Assembly: GCA_944472155.2 (NCBI GenBank)
Contig: OX235279.1
Coordinates: 118,722,110 to 118,786,109 of the forward strand
Direction: 5' to 3'
Source: Trichobilharzia szidati
Lineage: Eukaryota > Platyhelminthes > Trematoda > Strigeidida > Schistosomatidae
DNA: 64,000 nt
Both the position numbers and the translations under genes were made by a program. Under the pieces are notes generated by a model that was given only the letters and a program-made list of their open reading frames with translations, searched no databases and had not been told where the DNA came from. This document shows, piece by piece, positions 37,225 to 50,442 of this stretch; position 1 is the first letter of the stretch, and each line of letters starts with the position of its first letter.

Positions 37225-38154
37225 TTTTATTGAAATTATGCAGGGAATGGTGAATTTTAAACATAATGTTGTATCAACGAATGTCTTAGTTATTATCTTT
37301 CGGGGTTCCGATGCCAGTAGTTTAGTGGCTGTCTTTTTTGAATGGTCACATTATATACACATATATGTATATATATATATATATATGCGTTTCTTCTGTA
37401 AAGTTTACAGGCATTTCTCTGTATCTATACTCAGCATTGAGACCTTAACGGATTTTCCAAGATCTCCATTCTCATATTTTCTATTTTCCTTATTTCTTCG
37501 TCAACAGTGTCGGTTGTGCAGATTTTTATAGCACGAAATATCAGGGTACTTATTCGTTTTTATACAAGAGGAGCAAACGACCTGAAATGGGTATATTGAC
37601 TAACCCATAAGTTTTCCGGAAAAGTATCTATCTCAGTACTTCTTTCTTACCTACTTGTTAACAGGACATCAAGAAATGATAATGTACTACCTTCCACAGT
37701 AGTCATCAACTAGGTTGTACAGTCGTCTTGATATAACAGAACGGCATGGAAAGTTCAGTATTATTTCAGGTCGAAGGTAAAAATAATTTGAGTCGTAAAA
37801 TGAAGCTTTGTAACACAGATAAAATTTGAAATAACAAAATAAAAATGGCACGTGGGGCTGAAACACATTTAAATAATGATGCAATAAAAAGTAAACTAGT
37901 TATGACGACCATAGAAAGGAATAATGTCGGCTTGATTTTTCGAACCGCAAATGTTTATGGTATTCCCAGACGTCTTAATCACACTCTGTTTGGGAAGCTT
38001 GACTGGATATTTTAGAAGACTTGAGAGGCTTTCTAAAAATGGCGCTATGAAGATATGACTACATGTTGCCTTATAGCTAACTCTTTAGTATATTTCGTAT
38101 CCTAGTAAGGTCTACTAATATAGGCATCATGGTAATTCCATAGTAATTTGCTTA

Positions 38155-38245
38155 TTATATAGATCACACAGTGAAACAGTATTATTCACTGGATGACATT
38201 TAGAACACAATTTATTGTTCATAATCACTTCATCCATCATAATCA
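38155..38245 (-). repeat. Diverged PLE-type terminal repeat, minus strand
   Basis: GATCACACAGTGAAACAGTA, then TGACATTTAGAACACAATTT and ATTGTTCATAATCACTTC, is the repeat read on the opposite strand with many substitutions. Confidence 0.4.
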
Positions 38246-41200
38246 CACAACTTCGAAATTTAAGTTTTATAGTTTTCCTTATTCTTTCCTATTTGCCGTC
38301 GGGTTAATAAAATTTTCCAGATGTCTGAGACAGGTGTTGAATCATTCCCACTATACGTGTTTGTAGCTGATTCGATAAATAAAGCTTCCGTTATCAATCT
38401 CTCCCGCCCCCCCACCTTGTTACATTAGATTTTAAAACTGTCATCTTATCTTATCCTATTGTATGATTGTATGTAATTGCATGCAGTGCTGTAGCTGAAA
38501 TATTCTCCAAATTTCTTATCTTATTCGAGTCAACTAATCTAGATTTTGCTAGGTCTTTGTGCTCCGCTAATCTGGCTGACCCCTTCTACTACCTTGACCT
38601 GATATTCATTGCAGGGTATTAGATAAACTAAATTGTTTTGTTTAATTGGCTCTACAGAACCGTTTGACCGAAAAAGCTTGTTTCTAATTGAGTTTGTGGG
38701 TTTGAATGCCATTTTTATTTCTACATTGTTAAGAATTCACCGTACGGTTTCCGAGATTCTTTCTTCGTATGGAAATACTACTGATGATTTATACTCCCTA
38801 TTGTTGGTGTTGTCATTATCCTGGGCATGTGTAGCATGCATGTCGTCATTAATATGGTTCCCATTATTAGTATCAGAACAAAACAAATAGGCGAACAATA
38901 TTGTTTTCAATTAGATTTTCTTCAGGCTTTACTCTAATTTACATAGATTCATATGTAAAATTTTTAACCAGTGACGGTAAGTTTGTGTCTTTTTCTAATA
39001 TTAATATTATTATCACCATCACTACTAATTTTATTAATTTTATTTTTACATTTACCTATATACTTCCTGATTAATTTATCAGGGTAATTACTAAGTTTTG
39101 AAGATTCTCATATATGCCTCACTTCCTGTCTTAGATTTTCCTTGGTATTACTTACACATATATTAATAGGCCTCAAACTGCTAACAAGGCACTGACAAAA
39201 GTGTCATTTAAAGACGAAAATGTGTTAGCTTAGGCATCTTGTGAAACCCATTAAAGTAAATAATTTCGTTAATCTAATACCATGCAATGAACGTGCTGCC
39301 GAATACATTGGTGAAAGTAGTAGCAGCAGTAATAAAAGTAGTAATGATCACACACAACCATACAATAGGATGGCACAAAGTGATAATTTTGGAATTTAAT
39401 AAATCAGGGAAAAAATGGGCTGATAACAGAAGCTCTACTGATGACTATCATTAAGAGGTTATTGGACACCTATCTCAGATATCTGATAAATTCTGCTACC
39501 CCTACGAAAAATACCGAAGATGAGTTAGAGCCACGAAGCCAAGTTTCAAAGTCGTATAGTCACATTTAATGTCACTATAAACATTAAATTGTATTCGAAG
39601 CATCATACATCTTTGATTTGTTCGATACAATAAACAAACTAATATAGGTAAAGATTAAATTTTAAGTATTCCACCTTGAGTAAGCATTGCGAATATCAAA
39701 TATAAGGGTGCTGAACAAAAATCAGCTTTCGTCTAAATTTCTCTGACAACTTAATCTAATTCCGATGTGACTAGAAAGTGGATATCCGTGTAGATAAAAC
39801 TCAAACAACATTTTTAATGGTGATTTAATCTAAAGAAGTCTGTTTAGTGGCATATGAGTAGATAAATCACATTGGTTCCAAAAGTAATATATTAGAATAA
39901 TGGGCAGTTTTCATCAAGTTCAGTGACTATCAACAGTGCACTACTATTGTGGAAAAGCATTAGATTTAGTTGTGAATATTTGATTCGCAAGGTATCCTGA
40001 GTAATATCTTTCCAAAAAGTAATTTACTACCGTATAAAAAATAAGACGATAGGAAAACACTATAGTATGATAACGAAACACTTGTTTATCTGGTTAGTAA
40101 CTTGTATATTACTAATCACATAGCTAAGATGAGGATATTTCAATCCTTATTATTATATGCTTCTAAATTGCAGCCGAACGCTTATCACCACGATATACCT
40201 TTTTCTATTTGAAAAGCATATCCTTCATGCAAGCTGTCTTCTCTGCAATATAAACCAGTATTTAGCGTAATTGATGAGTTTTACCTTTCATTTGGGGTAC
40301 AGAGATATTTTCTGAACAGCTTCTTTAAGTGAAATGAATTTTCTATGTGCTATAGAATGCGTGACATATCGTTAGGCGCATAAACGTGAGTTTAAAACTC
40401 CCTGTGGGATTTGAAAAATTGTGCTTAATCTTCACTGCTAAGTAATTCTTTGTATGTTATATTTGTCATGTCGGTGATTCCATGTATATCCATATGCTGA
40501 CTGTCAACATGTGGCACCAAACACACCACACTGAAATATCTTTCTACTTAGCTTATTCATAAAATTGCAAAAAAAACTTATCGATTTCAACCGAAACATA
40601 TGACCAGCCACTGAGGTACATTAGCTACCATTATCTAACGAGCTCAGCTGCACAGTCCAGGACTATAGTGACTTAATTTTAACTTGAGTTAACTGAAAAT
40701 AAAGTTTTTGACTATAAAACGCGTTCATACGGCTTAGGAACCTGGGTACTACCAAAATACTAGATGAACTTACTAAGAACTATCAATAAGCCTGAATTAA
40801 GACCCTCTACTGGCTTTACAAAATTAATGAATACGCCTCTTTTGGTTTTCAAACAAATGTTAACCTGTACAACTGAACGAATTTCTGTGATGTAACAACC
40901 TTAAAGATTCTATTGTCAAATAAATGAATAACCTATTTTGAGTTTATTTATTTTATTGAAGTGCTGATAAACTTTGATATCATACCTAAGTTCATTTGTT
41001 TATCTGTTTGTTTTGCTGTTCCAGTGTCGCTTTTTATCATTGTGATAACTAAAAACAGAAGAAGAAGAAAAAAACAGAAATTTAGGTAGAGCAAAATAAC
41101 ATACGTAAAAACAAACAGTTTGCTTATTCACGTGTAAATAAGTGTGTATGGATAATGGTAGTATTAGTAGGAGAGGTAGCAGTAAAAATAGTAATATAAA

Positions 41201-42479
41201 TAATTATTACGGTTGGTTCTCACTTCATTGAAAATGGAAAGTTGGAGTAAAGCCGTTAGGGAACTAAAGAGAGAATTTACAAGCAGTAATTTAATTTATG
41301 TAATTTAATTCGCCATAAAGCGAAAACGTAAATATATATATATATATAAATTTTAGATAAGGCTGGTCAGGCTGAAGGCTATATTTTGTATCATAGCATG
41401 CAGTGTATTGAGGTATGGTGTTAAATACATCTAACAGTAGAAAGTTGAACTTTGCGTGTACACAGTAGACGTATATTCAGTTTTTATATCTTTATCATCA
41501 TTAATATGAGCAGTATTGACTAATAATAACATGAATTTTGAAGTTTTCTGGAATTATCATATGTTGATATCATTTTAACAACAAATAGAAATGCACTTGT
41601 AATACCTAGATTTTCACACATGTGAACCCTTTCTTTGAATGCTCTGATATTCATTATTACAAAGACTTAGCCATATCGACAATGAAGGATCTTACTATCA
41701 GCTAATAACTACTGGATATAAGTTTTTGTTGTTGAGTTATCACTTGTAATCGGTTATATCTCACCCAACTGAAGGATGTTGGTATTCACGCTAACGAGGT
41801 AAAACTGCTTCATTAAAGCTACAAGAAAGCTTTTAGCATTAAGGTGATGGCCAGTAGTTAGATTTAGAATGTATACTGAGTCATATTCAGAATTCATAAA
41901 CTTAGTGCACCTGTGCATCAATGATCGACAGCGTGATTGGTGAATCACTGTACCAGCAGTTGTGTAAAGTTAGGCATTAACTTATTATGTCACTGATTTT
42001 TTTAAAGTCTTGGTATATATATATATACATATAGTGTTGAGAAAATCTGATAAAATACGTTTCACCCTTAAGTTTAACTCAGTTCACAAGTGAAAGCCAA
42101 TTTGAACAGAAGTAATCCATATGGTACTGTTAAATCTCTTATTTCTTTCAAATAAGTCTGTCACGAGATATAAAAGATTACCTGGACGAGTAAGTGTTAG
42201 CATGTAATTAAGCTAACTTGCGAAAACTATTCACAGCATTCAACTGATCTACTTTGTACACTACATTCTGAGATATCTTCATGACCAGTTTTGGAGATAA
42301 AAATGCTAAAATGACAATAATGCAGCACTAATATCCGATTTACAACCAGATGTTGAAATGCGTATAGTACATCGAAACGGGCAATCCCCCCAGCATTTTC
42401 ACAAAGTCCTTAAACTATGCGAATGAATGGCACAAGAATAAGAATGAAGATCTAGGAAGAAGCCAGATTTTAACGAAAC

Positions 42480-42835
42480 CTATAGCAGTGCTTTATATCT
42501 GTTCTGTAAAGCTGATCCATCCAGGTCACCTGACACCTTTTATAACCTTGAACTGACTTATCAATTTTCCTACCCCACACTCTACAAATCTATTGTGACT
42601 AATCACCAACATTGTCTCCCATTTTACAATATTTTGTAATCGATTTCAGCCTAGCACATTTGTCACACAAATACGACTATTTATTTTGACACCCCATAAC
42701 TAATCTGTTATTCTACGTTAAAATAAATCTATCCGATGCATAAGTGGTCATTATTGTAACGACAATAAATATGATATTTTATGACTATAAGAACCTGAAG
42801 AGAAATAGCTGAGAAGAATATTCTTCGTTCAGATT
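42480..42835 (+). mobile_element. Probable PLE 3' UTR and terminal segment
   Basis: It ends with GAACCTGAAGAGAAATAGCT and GAAGAATATTCTTCGTTCAG, matching the PLE end at 33022-33065. The upstream 300 bases are AT-rich and include a CATCCAGGTCACCTG block similar to CATCCAGGT in the UTR at 32802. No coding part remains. Confidence 0.4.
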
Positions 42836-43463
42836 GACTTTTAATTCATGATGTGGGAATATTTCACACTACTGAATTTCATTAAGCTTACTGAAACACA
42901 GATAATAAATAAAACACAGTCAGTTTCCTTTATCCCCGAAGTCTACTATCTAAGTGAACAAAAATGTTGAAAAGATTGGTTCAAATATTAGAAATGCATG
43001 ATAATTTGTTCACAAACGTGTTATCCAAGAAATAATGTAATTTCTCAATGGGCACCATGTGCCATAAATAAGCAAACAATTGTGGCATTGACCTTGAAAA
43101 TTTAATCTTTAAAAAGATTGCTAGTTAGATAAGATTATTTCTTGATATAAATTCTATTACCATCAGATTACCCAGTACTAAGCACACCAGTGAAAATCAT
43201 TTTGGTTAATAACGACAAGACCAGCGGTAGTAACACAATTGTAGATGAGTGCTGGTTTTTCGCGCAAGAAACTTGCTTGATAGCTAGAGAAGGTAAAGCA
43301 TATATTGGAAAAGATTATTATTATTATTGTTCCCTTGGGTTCCTAGTGGAACATAGGGCGTCAACTGCACGCCTCCACTTGCTTCTGTCTTCTGCTGTAC
43401 TTTTCACTTGCATCCATGTTAATCCATACTGTTTCATCTCCTCCTCACACGATCTCCTCCATG

Positions 43464-44313
43464 TCACCCTTGGACGTCCCACTCGCCGCTTCCCTTCGGG
43501 TTCCACTCGAGGGACTGACGCGAGATGTCACCCAACGGCCTCCTCAGTGAGTGTCCAATCCATCTCCACTTTCTCCTGCATATTTGTTGGGCGATTGGTT
43601 CCTGTTTTGTTTGTTCCCATAGCTTCTTGTTGGTGATTATTTCCGGCCATCTAATCTTCAGTATGGAGCGAAGACAGTTTTTGATGAAGGTCTGCAACAA
43701 CCTGTTGGAAATATTCTTGGTGACCCGCCAAGTTTCTGATCCGTATAGCAAAGCTGACTTGACGTTTGTATTGAAAACCCGAATTTTGTTGTTGATGCTG
43801 AGTGACGAAGATTTCCAGATTGGTTTTAAGTTGATGAATGTGTTTCTCGCCTTCCCGATTATCGATTTGACATCCTCGTCTGTTCCTCCTGTGGTTGAGA
43901 CAATGCTCCCTAAATAAGTGAAAGAAGTAACTTCTCTCAAATCCCTCCCGTTGATGGTGATTGGCGCTGGATGTTGCTGCTCCTGTTGTTGTTGGTTGGT
44001 TATTTTCATAACCTCCGTCTTGTCTATGTTCACCTGGAGTCCTGTCTTTGCTGCTTCTTCGACCAGTTTGTCGGTTTTCGCTTGTAAGTCTTCGATTTTC
44101 TGTGATGTCAAACATAAATCATCCACGCGCGAAATCCAGGTCTTCTAGGTTCTTCACGTCGGTCCAGGATATCCCTGTCTTCTCGTTTCCCACTGTCTGA
44201 CGCATAATCCAGTCCACCACAATTAGGAATATCATCATTGTTGATAATAAGCACCCTTGTCTGACTCCTGTGTTTACTCTAAACGCCTCGCTGAGTTTTC
44301 CGTTGTGGGTCAC
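43464..44313 (-). pseudogene. RTE reverse transcriptase C-terminal part, frame-broken
   Basis: Two frames continue the enzyme. 44119-44313 has HNGKLSEAFRVNTGVRQGC and DWIMRQTVGNEKTGISWTD and ends in DLDFARG plus a stop. 43464-44126 resumes with DDLCLTS, LQVNIDKTEVM, FTYLGSIVSTTGGTDEDV and [17 protein letters not shown]. The frame shift falls inside the catalytic F-A-D-D box. A further frame change near 43500 separates the last codons. Confidence 0.88.
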
Positions 44314-44376
44314 TTGGCATGTGCCGTTGTCGTACAGTTGTTGAATAAGGTTGATGAATATTTGAGGTACGCCGTA

Positions 44377-46479
44377 TTACTCGAGTAGTTTCCAAATTAC
44401 TTCGCTGTCAACGCTGTCGAAGGCCTTCTCAAAGTCTATGAAGTTGAGGTAGAGATTTGATTGCCATTCCATACTTTGTTCGATTATGATGCGTAGAGTT
44501 GCAATTTGGTCAGAGCATGATTTGCCTTTCCTGAATCCAGCTTGTTCTGGTCGGAGTTCTGTATCCAGTGCGTCCTTGATTCTCTCCAGGATGATGCGAC
44601 TCAGGATTTTACTTGGCGTCGACAGGAGCATGATTCCTCGCCAGTTCTTGCAGAGTCCCAGGTCGCCCTTCTTTGGTAGTTTCACTAGGTAACCTTTCCT
44701 CCAGTCAGTAGGCACCTTTCCCTCTTTCCAGATCTTTTGCAATAATGGAGTCAGCATATCTGTCGTCGTTTCTGGGTCCGCTTTCAGTGCTTCTGGGGGT
44801 ATTCCATCTGGCCCAGCTGCTTTTCCAGCTTTGAGAAGCTTGATTGCATTCATGACTTCAGTTTTCGTTGGAGGATTGGTGTCAACTTGCAGTTGTGTAC
44901 GTGCTGTTGTTGGTATTACTGGACGGGCTGCAGGTGGTGGTCGGTTCAAGAGTTCTTTGAAGTGGTCCGCCCATTGTTTAATCTGTCTTTCTTCTTTGGT
45001 AATTGAGTTCCCTTGGCTGTCTTTTATAGGTTTCACTTGTGTTGATCTCTTCCCGGATAGAGACTTGGTTATCTGATATAGTGTCCTCAGGTCCCTTTTG
45101 CCTGCTGTCTTCTCAGCTTCAGTGGCCAGATTGTCGTAGAATTGTCTTTTGTCCTTCCTAGCACTCTTCTTCACTTCTTTGTCCAGTGCTGTGTAAGTTG
45201 AGCTCAGCGTCTCTTTCTCTTGTCCACCTTTGCATTGAATCATTTTCTCTTTCACCATTCTCCTCTCCTCTTTTAGCTTCCAAGTGTCCGTTGAGAGCCA
45301 TTCCTTGTCTTGTTTCTTCTTTCTTCCTGAAACCGTTGAACACGTTTCGTCGAAAATTACCTTCAGAGAGTTCCAATGGTCTTCCACGCATGATTCCTCA
45401 GTGATGCCATGTAGTGTTTCCTGCTTTGCTCTGACAGTTGCAGTGAAAGTGTCCTTTGTGGTTGTATCCTTCAGCTTTTGAGTGTTGAACTTGCATTGTG
45501 GCCTATTTCCAGGTATCCTAGAGGCTTTTAGCTTCACCTTGAAAGTCTCTTGTACTAGATAGTGGTCTGAACCCACATCTGCTCCTCTCCTCAACCTTGT
45601 GTCCAGTAGGCTCCGTCTCCACTTCCTTGAGATTGAAATGAAGTTTATCTGGTTTTTGGTGTGTCCATCTGGTGAAATCCATGTTGCCTTGTGTATATCC
45701 TTGTGTTTGAACACACTGCCACCAATCACTAAATCATTGAAGGCACAGAAGTCTGAGAAGAAATCACCATTTTCGTTCATTTCACCGAGGGCCTCGCGAC
45801 CCATGTTGAGTTCTCTTCCTGTATTGTCTCCTCCCAGTTTCGAATTCATATCACCCATCAGGATTCTGATATCGCCATTTGGGACGTTGTCCATTACTGT
45901 TTGTAGTTGTCTGTAGAAATCCTCCTCCTTCTCTTGTTCTGACACGTTTGTAGGCGCATAGCATTGAATGATTGTAACCTTCCTTCCTTTTGAGTTGAAC
46001 CTGGCTGTCATTATCCTGGAGGAGATTGGTTCCCACTGCATGAGAGCTTTGGCTGCTGTTGGTGACATCATGATGGCTACTCCCTCGGTGTGCTCGTGAT
46101 TGTCCTCTGAGTGACCGGAGTAGATTATTGTCTCTCCAGTTGGTAGTTGGCATCTTCCGCATCCGTCCCATCTGCTCTCGCAGATTCCCAACACTTCCAT
46201 TTTATATCTCCTCATTTCTGCGGCTACCTGGGTAGCCTTTCCAGTTTCGTACATTGTACGAATATTCCACGTCGCCATCCTTATTTTTGCTTTCATCGAA
46301 AGAAGGCACATCGGCTGACTGGCTTCCCGAAGGCTTTCACCAGCCTGCGTCATTTCACTTCCCCGATTCCAGCGAAAAATAAGGTTATTATTTGTATTTT
46401 TAGAATTTTTAATATATTTGTGCGTTGAAGTTTTAGTAGCAATTTGGTTAAGTTTTGGAGGTGGAGTTGCTAGCACCAC
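44377..46479 (-). pseudogene. RTE endonuclease and N-terminal reverse transcriptase reading frame (700 codons)
   Basis: The APE-type endonuclease shows ATWNIRTM, CESRWDG, QCYAPTN, MGDMNSKLG, ATWISPDG and GADVGSDHYLV. The usually conserved Asp in the (I)D(F/Y)I motif is Asn (NQINFI). Reverse transcriptase begins near AAGPDGIPPEALK and continues with NWRGIMLLSTPSKILSRIIL, EQAGFRKGKSCSDQI and LYLNFIDFEKAFDSVD. The frame ends at KLLE followed by a TAA that replaces a Tyr codon present in the copy at 28629-29838. The rest of the enzyme continues downstream in broken frames. It would act on RNA and genomic target DNA for element mobility; this copy cannot make the whole protein. Confidence 0.9.
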
Positions 46480-46984
46480 GCCCCAACCCTCCCTCTTTAT
46501 CCGGGCTTGGGACCGGCTAGAATACTAGTGACCTAGTAATCTAGGCGAGGTTTATTGGAAAAGATAATAAAGCTCTACTCAAACACCTTATAGTCGACAC
46601 ACCATAATGGGCAGTTTGAATACTGATAAATCCAAATAGCAGCATACTCACCCGAGGTTGTACAATATTACTCTCTCTTTGGTTTTATGTTTAAATGACA
46701 AAAAAACAACATTTAAAAGATTTAAAATTTATTTTATGCCTTAAAAACACAACGGTCGTTCTTCTGTAAAGTTCTGTGTTTGTATTTCTTCTAAAAGTTG
46801 AACAACCTTTCTTTGGTGTTTTTATTTATTCATCGTTACTTTCTGTTGCTTCACACAGTGGGCAATACAGTTTTTAAGGTGTTCGCCATTGAGGCTTTTT
46901 ACAAAATGTTTTCTGTTCTTACTACTCATTTTGTTTTCTTAAATTATTCTGTATGATTTTGATGGACTAATGAAACACACTAAT

Positions 46985-47245
46985 GATGTTATCTATCTGG
47001 TAGTGGCTACCAATGGAATCTAGGAAACCTAAAACACCCTGTTTGAGACTCGTCAACTGGACCTACCTGTATATCTTTGAGTGATGGTGCATACTGTGAG
47101 TCTTGACCACTCCACCGCCTGTGTCGGATGCACCATCTTTCGTAGTCGGCTAATAACTTATTACAGCCATCTTTTTTGTAACTGGTGCCATATATTGCTA
47201 TCTGTTTCGCATTTGACCTCCTGTTCGCCACCATCAAACAAATAA
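46985..47245 (-). mobile_element. Possible SMalpha-like SINE relic, minus strand
   Basis: On the minus strand GACGAGTCTCAAACAGGGTG followed by TTTTAGGTTTCCTAGATTCC resembles stem II and the 3' flank of the hammerhead block; the tRNA-like head is not clear. Confidence 0.3.
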
Positions 47246-48342
47246 TTGGAAGCTCTAACCCGCAGCAGTATTCAGGTATTCATTTAAGAAGCCAATATAT
47301 ATTGGAAATATAATTCGATTCGATTATAGAACATAACAATTAAAAGGTAGAGGTATATGGAACAAATTTATTTTTGAATAATTAATCATCTTGGGTTTTG
47401 CAGCCTACTTTGTTCAGTTAGTGAAAAAATAGTCACTAAACTCTTCTGGATATTCAAACTAGTATTTGAATGTCCATAGTTTTATTGGTTGGTTTCAACT
47501 ACGTTACTATGAATCAGAATATAACCCATTATTTCTAAAAAAAAGTAACTAATAAAAGTTTTTTACTGTTTTCATTATGATGAGGACGGTTCAATCACAG
47601 AACTGATTTAATTAGTTGAAATGGTCTTTCTGTTCTGCATCAGGCGTAATTTATTTATGCATAAGAGCTTTCAGTAATAACAAAACAAAATAGAAAAACG
47701 GATGAAATTTTGCATGGAATGAATCCGTTGTTCTCTACAAAGCCTTATATGGGCAAATCGCTAATTCCTAAAGGTCTGCACTATACACAGATATAATTTG
47801 TGAAGGTTCTCAAGAAGCGCATATACTTCTTTCGTTGCTACATACCCTCAAATATTATAAAAGCTACAGTACTATGCAGTCAGTTTCCCTTTTAAGCGTC
47901 AACTGATTAACAAGGGTGACATATTGTCAGTCAGCATTGCTGACGGCCATTCACGGTCCGTCTCGAAAATCACTGAAATTCAATAATATTGGCTTTGTAT
48001 AGTGAACTAACTAGGGCTTCATAATAAAAATCACTAAATCATCGTTCATTAACTAAGTCACCACACAGTCGGATAATTGTCTTTCCTATATGCATGATAT
48101 ATAGTATCTACGATGGAGAAATCTTACGCTGTTACAAAATGTCGATGATTTCTTCCCGTCATTCTGTTACACAAGGGTTAATATTATCAATTTATTATTT
48201 GATAACACTGACTGAAGTCTGTTTATTAAATAAGTAATAAAAATAACATTTTGGTTGTTTTTCATTCTCATTTTGGGATTAATCATTCTTTCTTTATTAT
48301 AACTTCTTTAAACTTGAGTTTTCATTCTTAGAATGCTTTTCA

Positions 48343-48344
<2 letters not shown>

Positions 48345-48378
<34 letters not shown>
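48345..48378. repeat. AT dinucleotide microsatellite
   Basis: Seventeen uninterrupted AT units in intron 3, the longest pure AT tract in the window. Similar interrupted tracts lie at 18531-18570, 37351-37388, 41333-41349, 60383-60424 and 60671-60688. Confidence 0.9.
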
Positions 48379-48380
<2 letters not shown>

Positions 48381-49184
48381 CAATAACGCCCTCCTTTAAT
48401 TTCTGAGATCTCATGTAGGACCTCATGGTAAATCGGAAAATGAGTTTACTTGTCAACTTCAATATATTTTCAGAATAGTTCTTATCGGCTAACGGATAGC
48501 ATAAGTACCACAGAATGTTGAGATGCTCTGAAACAACTAAACCATGATAATAATAATAATAATAGCTTTATTCCAAACAGTATTTGTGGTACAGGTATGG
48601 AATTTTCAGCGTGCAAAGTGTATTTTTTTCTCATTGTTATCAACAAAATCTTTGATAATACACTTTCTATACTTCGTTATTAATAAGAGTTCCCAAAAAA
48701 ATTTAACTCCTAGTCAAAATACTCTCAATCAGACAGGCGTCACTCACTGACGAACTAGTCAGTTAATAGAAATTGAAAACACTATGGTAAACAACTAACT
48801 GTCATTTGAAGAGTATCATGTCTGATGAATCTCAACTGAATGAATGCTTAAATTTAAAAGTTAATATGGCTATAAATGTTTACTTAATGAAATTAACGAA
48901 TTTGAAAAATCACTCAAATGATAAATGCTTCACTTTAAATAAGCTGTACGATTGTACACCTTTTCCTACATCAGGGTACAAATGTCCATTTTCTGACCAG
49001 AAATATACGAACAAACGAGTACTAGGATGATATCATAAAATTTCGAGTGCACTGGGATATTAAATGGTACATTCATGTGCTATTTTCAGATAGATTAGTT
49101 AAGCTTGAGAACTAACTTATATTTTGTTTTATATTTCTTTTTTTAAGAATTCAAAATTTCATTTAATTTTCTCTGCCTCTTTAG

Positions 49185-49507
49185 ATGTCCAAAGGATTTC
49201 ATTCAGTTTTATGATGGATTTCAGATAGACAACACAAGTATCAGTACGAATTCAATTGGTCAACGTATATGTGATATTTCGGAAGACAGTGTTCACATTG
49301 TATCTAGTGGGCCAAGTCTAGTCGTATTATTTGTAACGGGTCAGATACAAATGAGCCATACTAGTAGTAGTACTAATAATGATCAACAAAATGTCATGAT
49401 GAGTGTGTCCAATTCAAATCGTCGTGGTTTTCGGTTGCGTTACACTTTTACAAAAAAACTGTTGCCTGTCAGTGAAATACCTGGGGGCAGTCATATTCGA
49501 GGAACAG
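49185..49507 (+). CDS. CUB gene exon 4: second half of CUB2
   Basis: Acceptor TCTCTGCCTCTTTAG. The exon opens with CPKDFIQFYDGF directly after the split Gly codon, as in exon 2. It continues GQRICDISED, HIVSSGPSLVVLFVTG, a Ser/Thr/Asn/Gln-rich insert and the final strand GFRLRYTF. Donor GTAAGA after codon position 1 (phase 1). The preceding intron is about 17 kb and holds most of the mobile elements of the window, yet the exon has no lesion. Confidence 0.88.
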
Positions 49508-49884
49508 GTAAGACAAAGTAATCATATAAATCTGTATAAATAAAGCACGATGCTTATCTGAAGTAAAGTCTTCTGTATTCTTTATGCAATTTTATTTCTA
49601 ATTTTATTTTTATGAATATTATAGGGCCGATTAAAGCTACTGTAATAACTTATCTTAAAATAAAATCAACCGAAGATATCCTTTGCTAGTGACTGTCAGA
49701 AAGCACGAAATCCACAGGTCTTCTGTTGATTATCCCCTATTATCTTACAATAATTCAGAGTGCACTGCGATGGTAAGTCTCCTAGCCTGGTGATCACACT
49801 GACAACTTGACTGATATAATCCAATCAACACCGATAAATTCCAGATAGATTGGACTTATTACTACCTCATGATCAGTTCATGTA

Positions 49885-50072
49885 AATATTAGTCTGACAG
49901 GAAGTCAGTCAAGGACCGAAGAGCCCAGCGGTAGAGTCCCTGATTGTAGCACTGAGTGAAGCAAGTTCGAGTATTCTTCAAGTTTTCAATTACACCCTGC
50001 TGGTGAGTGCTAATAAGCAAAAATCCCAGGGATAGACCTTCCTACTGATTGTCGCCAAACATCTAACATGTA
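49885..50072 (+). mobile_element. tRNA-headed SINE (family B), diverged
   Basis: AGCCCAGCGGTAGAGTCCCT (A box region), GCAAGTTCGAGTATTC (B box), GGTGAGTGCTAATAAGC, and the end GATTGTCGCCAAACATCTAA parallel the copy at 14438-14640. It lies in intron 4. Confidence 0.55.
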
Positions 50073-50442
50073 CTCACAAAGTTACTTGATGGAAAATTCT
50101 ATTTCAGTTTCTCCTTAGATTTCTGATGACATTTTCAGTAGGACTTATTTTCATAGAGGAAATATACCTCTCCCTTGAAGTTGTAGCCTACCATACTTCT
50201 TGTTAAAATGCTGTATTTGATCGTCAAGTTATTTAGATCACTGAAGGTCGTCATGTGGGATCGGACTATCTGTGTGAACCAGTTAGTGGATATCAGTCAA
50301 CGTATCCATGTAGTTCTATAATCCTGTTGTAACATTTCTGATAAGTGTTTAATGGTAGTCGCTAAACTAGGTGGCGCAACACTCATTCTATAATATATAG
50401 AGAGCGACTAGTGTTTTCTCAAAGCTTTAAATGGATACTGCA

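Larger units (their letters stand above)
43316..46552 (-). mobile_element. Full-length RTE-type LINE with target-site duplication
   Basis: A 3.24-kb non-LTR retrotransposon on the minus strand. A 13-bp direct repeat, TATTGGAAAAGAT, flanks it (43303-43315 and 46553-46565), marking target-primed insertion. It has a short 5' UTR, endonuclease and reverse transcriptase regions, and a 3' end of short (TAA)-type repeats typical of RTE elements. The reading frame is broken by a TAA at 44374-44376, a 4-bp insertion near 44124-44131 and a frame change near 43500, so the copy is dead. It sits in intron 3, antisense to the host gene. Confidence 0.92.
32219..49184 (+). other. Intron 3 of the CUB gene, about 17 kb and rich in mobile elements
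   Basis: Between GTAAGT and CTCTTTAG, splitting CUB2. It contains two PLE endonuclease fragments, an RTE 3' piece, a SINE, a PLE end and the full-length RTE copy at 43316-46552. I see nothing identifiable in 35120-36850, 38250-42470 and 47250-49180 apart from AT microsatellites. Confidence 0.75.

Noticed and set aside
38633..38890. Plus-strand frame of 85 codons with hydrophobic stretches
   Set aside because: No recognisable family, no supporting splice signals or promoter, and composition like the surrounding AT-rich intron.
39300..39360. AGT/AGC-rich stretch as a possible coding repeat
   Set aside because: It is short and interrupted, with no open frame that continues; simple-sequence DNA in an intron.
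44053..44126. Treating the RTE reverse-transcriptase pieces and their opposite-strand frames (such as 28625-29071 and 43190-43636 on the plus strand) as host genes
   Set aside because: The plus-strand frames are antisense shadows of the RTE 3' part and appear at both RTE copies with the same sequence; the real coding sense is minus.
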